This document shows positions 62,481 to 64,000 of a stretch of DNA of 64,000 bases, one piece after another. Each line of letters opens with the position of its first letter. The first letter of the stretch is position 1. The stretch is from Pseudomonas sp. ADAK13 (GTDB lineage: Bacteria; Pseudomonadota; Gammaproteobacteria; Pseudomonadales; Pseudomonadaceae): positions 7,006,001 through 7,070,000 of the forward strand of contig NZ_CP052860.1 in NCBI RefSeq assembly GCF_012935715.1. Reading direction: 5' to 3'. A model generated the notes under the pieces. It saw nothing but the letters and a program-made list of their open reading frames with translations, searched no databases and was not told the origin of the DNA. The position numbers were made by a program, and so were the translations under genes.

Positions 62481-63821
62481 ATGATGCTGCGCGTTCTATC
62501 CCTGCTGGCCCTGCTCAGCGCATTCCCCCTCACCGCCTTTTCCACCCCGCTGCCCTTCCCCGATCACGGCCCGGCCTTGCGTATCCAGGGTTCCAACACC
62601 ATCGGCGCGGCACTGGGCCCGGCGCTGGTCAAGGGACTGATGGAGCAACAAGGTTTGCAAGGCGTGCACAGCGAGCCGTCTGACCAAGCCAACGAACAGC
62701 AGATCGTCGGCAAGACTCGCCAGGGCCAACAGGTGACGATAGAAGTGGCCGCCCATGGTTCCAGCACCGGGTTCGCCGCACTGAAAAAAGCCAACGCCGA
62801 CCTCGCGGCGTCGTCCCGGCCGATAAAAGACAGTGAGTTGGTGGAGCTGGAGCCCCTGGGCGACCTGAAAAGCCCGGACGCCGAACAAGTCATCGCGATT
62901 GATGGCCTGGCGATCATCCTCAACCCGCGCAACCCGCTGAATACATTGAACACTGAGCAACTGGCGCAGATTTTCAGCGGCGACGTCTCGACCTGGGAAC
63001 AACTGGGCGGTATCGGCGGCAAGATTCAGGTGTACGCGCGGGATGATCAATCCGGCACCTACGATACGTTCAAGGAGTTGGTGCTCAGCCGTCGCGGCAA
63101 ATCCCTGGAGGCCAGCGCCAAACGGTTCGAGTCCAGTGAGCAGTTGTCGGATGCGGTCAGCCACGATCCCCAGGGCATCGGCTTTATCGGGCTGCCCTAC
63201 GTGCGCCAGGCCAAGGCAGTGGCCATTGTCGACGGTGACTCGCAGCCCATGCTGCCGTTGAACAGCCTGATTGCCACCGAGGATTACCCGTTGTCACGCC
63301 GGTTGTTTTTCTATCTGCCGCCGGTTGCGCAGAATCCGTGGGCCAAGGCGTTGGTGGACTTTGCGCAAAGCAGCAAGGGCCAGGCGATCGTCGCCGCCAA
63401 CGGGTTTATCGCACAGCAGGTGCAGGCCATGACCGTGGAGCCGCGCGCGCCGATGCCCGAGGATTACCAGGGGATTGCCCGGCAGGCACAACGGCTGACC
63501 GTGAACTTCCGGTTTGAGGAAGGCAGCGCCAGCCTCGACAACAAGGCGCGCCAAGACTTGACGCGTGTGGTGGCTTATATAAAGAGCCACCGCAAGCTGG
63601 ACAAGCAGGTAACGCTGGTGGGGTTTGGGGATGCCAAAAATGATGCGCAGCGAGCGGCGCTGCTGTCGAAACTGCGGGCGATGGCGGTGCGCAGGGAGTT
63701 GGTTAAAAGTGGCGTGGTGCTGAGGGATATCCGCGGCTTTGGCGCCGAGATGCCGGTGGCGGCGAATACGGCGGATGAGGGGCGGATCAAGAACCGGCGG
63801 GTGGAGGTTTGGGTTTACTGA
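62481..63821 (+). CDS. PstS-like substrate-binding protein fused to OmpA domain
   Basis: The 446-aa exported protein has a signal peptide (MLRVLSLLALLSAFPLTAFS). A periplasmic binding domain of the phosphate-binding PstS type follows at ~30-310 (LRIQGSNTIGAALGPALVKG; IFSGDVSTWEQLGG; YARDDQSGTYDTFKELVLSR). A C-terminal OmpA/MotB domain at ~335-446 (FRFEEGSASLDNKARQDLTR; RDIRGFGAEMPVAANTADEG; KNRRVEVWVY) anchors it to peptidoglycan. It stands alone with no transporter genes, so a sensing, storage or envelope role is possible. Confidence 0.9.
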   Translation: MMLRVLSLLALLSAFPLTAFSTPLPFPDHGPALRIQGSNTIGAALGPALVKGLMEQQGLQGVHSEPSDQANEQQIVGKTRQGQQVTIEVAAHGSSTGFAALKKANADLAASSRPIKDSELVELEPLGDLKSPDAEQVIAIDGLAIILNPRNPLNTLNTEQLAQIFSGDVSTWEQLGGIGGKIQVYARDDQSGTYDTFKELVLSRRGKSLEASAKRFESSEQLSDAVSHDPQGIGFIGLPYVRQAKAVAIVDGDSQPMLPLNSLIATEDYPLSRRLFFYLPPVAQNPWAKALVDFAQSSKGQAIVAANGFIAQQVQAMTVEPRAPMPEDYQGIARQAQRLTVNFRFEEGSASLDNKARQDLTRVVAYIKSHRKLDKQVTLVGFGDAKNDAQRAALLSKLRAMAVRRELVKSGVVLRDIRGFGAEMPVAANTADEGRIKNRRVEVWVY

Positions 63822-63845
63822 GATGCTGAAGTAACAGAAGGTTTC

Positions 63846-63979
63846 TGTGGCGAGGGGGCTTGTCCCCCGTTGGGCTGCGCAGCAGCCCCATAAGTCCACC
63901 CGCATTCTTTCAGGCAGAGTGTGGCGGCAGGTTTGGGGGCTGCTGCGCAGCCCAACGGGGGACAAGCCCCCTCGCCACA
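63846..63979. repeat. Long inverted repeat with perfect 44-bp arms
   Basis: Arms at 63846-63889 and 63936-63979 are exact reverse complements (first arm begins TGTGGCGAGGGGGCTTGTCC, second ends AAGCCCCCTCGCCACA) around a 46-bp centre. It is non-coding, downstream of the PstS-OmpA gene; possibly a mobile REP-like family and a transcription stop. Confidence 0.95.
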
Positions 63980-64000
63980 AAAGCGCCTCTGCCGCAAAAA

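Overview
The window is high-GC DNA from a Pseudomonas, most likely the P. fluorescens group. The evidence is the set of recognisable chromosomal genes (cysS-glnS-ppiB-lpxH, tamA-tamB, xthA, the Mrp/Sha antiporter operon, emrA/B-type efflux) and the many REP/REPIN palindromes of the GTGGGAGCTGGCTTGCCTGCGAT type typical of this group. I see no tRNA, rRNA, CRISPR array or transposase gene.

Region 1 (1-15020) is the larger part of a type III secretion system (T3SS) of the rhizobial (Rhc) kind. It runs off the left edge inside sctN. One minus-strand operon is sctC1-small gene-sctI-sctJ-sctK-sctL-sctN, the same order as rhizobial nolW-nolB-nolT-nolU-nolV-rhcN. A second minus-strand operon is small subunit candidate-sctD-sctX-like-sctY-like-sctV-sctC2-CpaD-like lipoprotein. 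A TadD-like TPR lipoprotein gene sits between them on the plus strand. The secretin is split in two. Its larger half, the CpaD-like lipoprotein and the TadD-like lipoprotein all resemble Tad-pilus parts, so the outer-membrane exit of this machine looks Tad-derived. Divergently placed are a very large HrpF/NopX-like translocator (1072 aa) and a winged-helix regulator.

Region 2 (15-17.8 kb) holds periplasmic sodC, a repeat-rich spacer (two inverted copies of a ~250-bp element plus a REPIN), a Dyp-type peroxidase and the remains of two truncated genes. Region 3 (17.8-22.5 kb) has a GapN-like dehydrogenase, a FUSC membrane protein and a divergent LysR/alpha-beta hydrolase pair. Region 4 (22.7-28.5 kb) is a TetR regulator divergent from a four-gene MacAB-TolC-like export operon. 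Region 5 (28.6-34.5 kb) is a sulfur-scavenging cluster: SfnB-type oxidoreductase, an orphan C-terminal acyl-CoA dehydrogenase domain, an NtaA/DszA-type FMN monooxygenase, a truncated adenylate-forming enzyme and an FAD oxidoreductase, behind a good sigma-54 promoter match. A cupin regulator and an EamA transporter follow.

Region 6 (35.6-41.7 kb) is the complete six-gene Mrp/Sha cation/proton antiporter. Region 7 (41.7-45.6 kb) has an HSL-type esterase behind an unusual nested inverted repeat, an SDR with a TetR gene, a short second signal peptidase I and a RibD/DHFR-like reductase. Region 8 (45.6-50.3 kb) is housekeeping: cysS, glnS, ppiB, lpxH. Region 9 (50.4-55.2 kb) is a MarR-controlled tripartite EmrAB-OprM-type pump. 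Region 10 (55.2-64 kb) holds tamB, tamA, a GNAT acetyltransferase, xthA, a PstS-OmpA fusion and a perfect 44-bp inverted repeat near the right edge.
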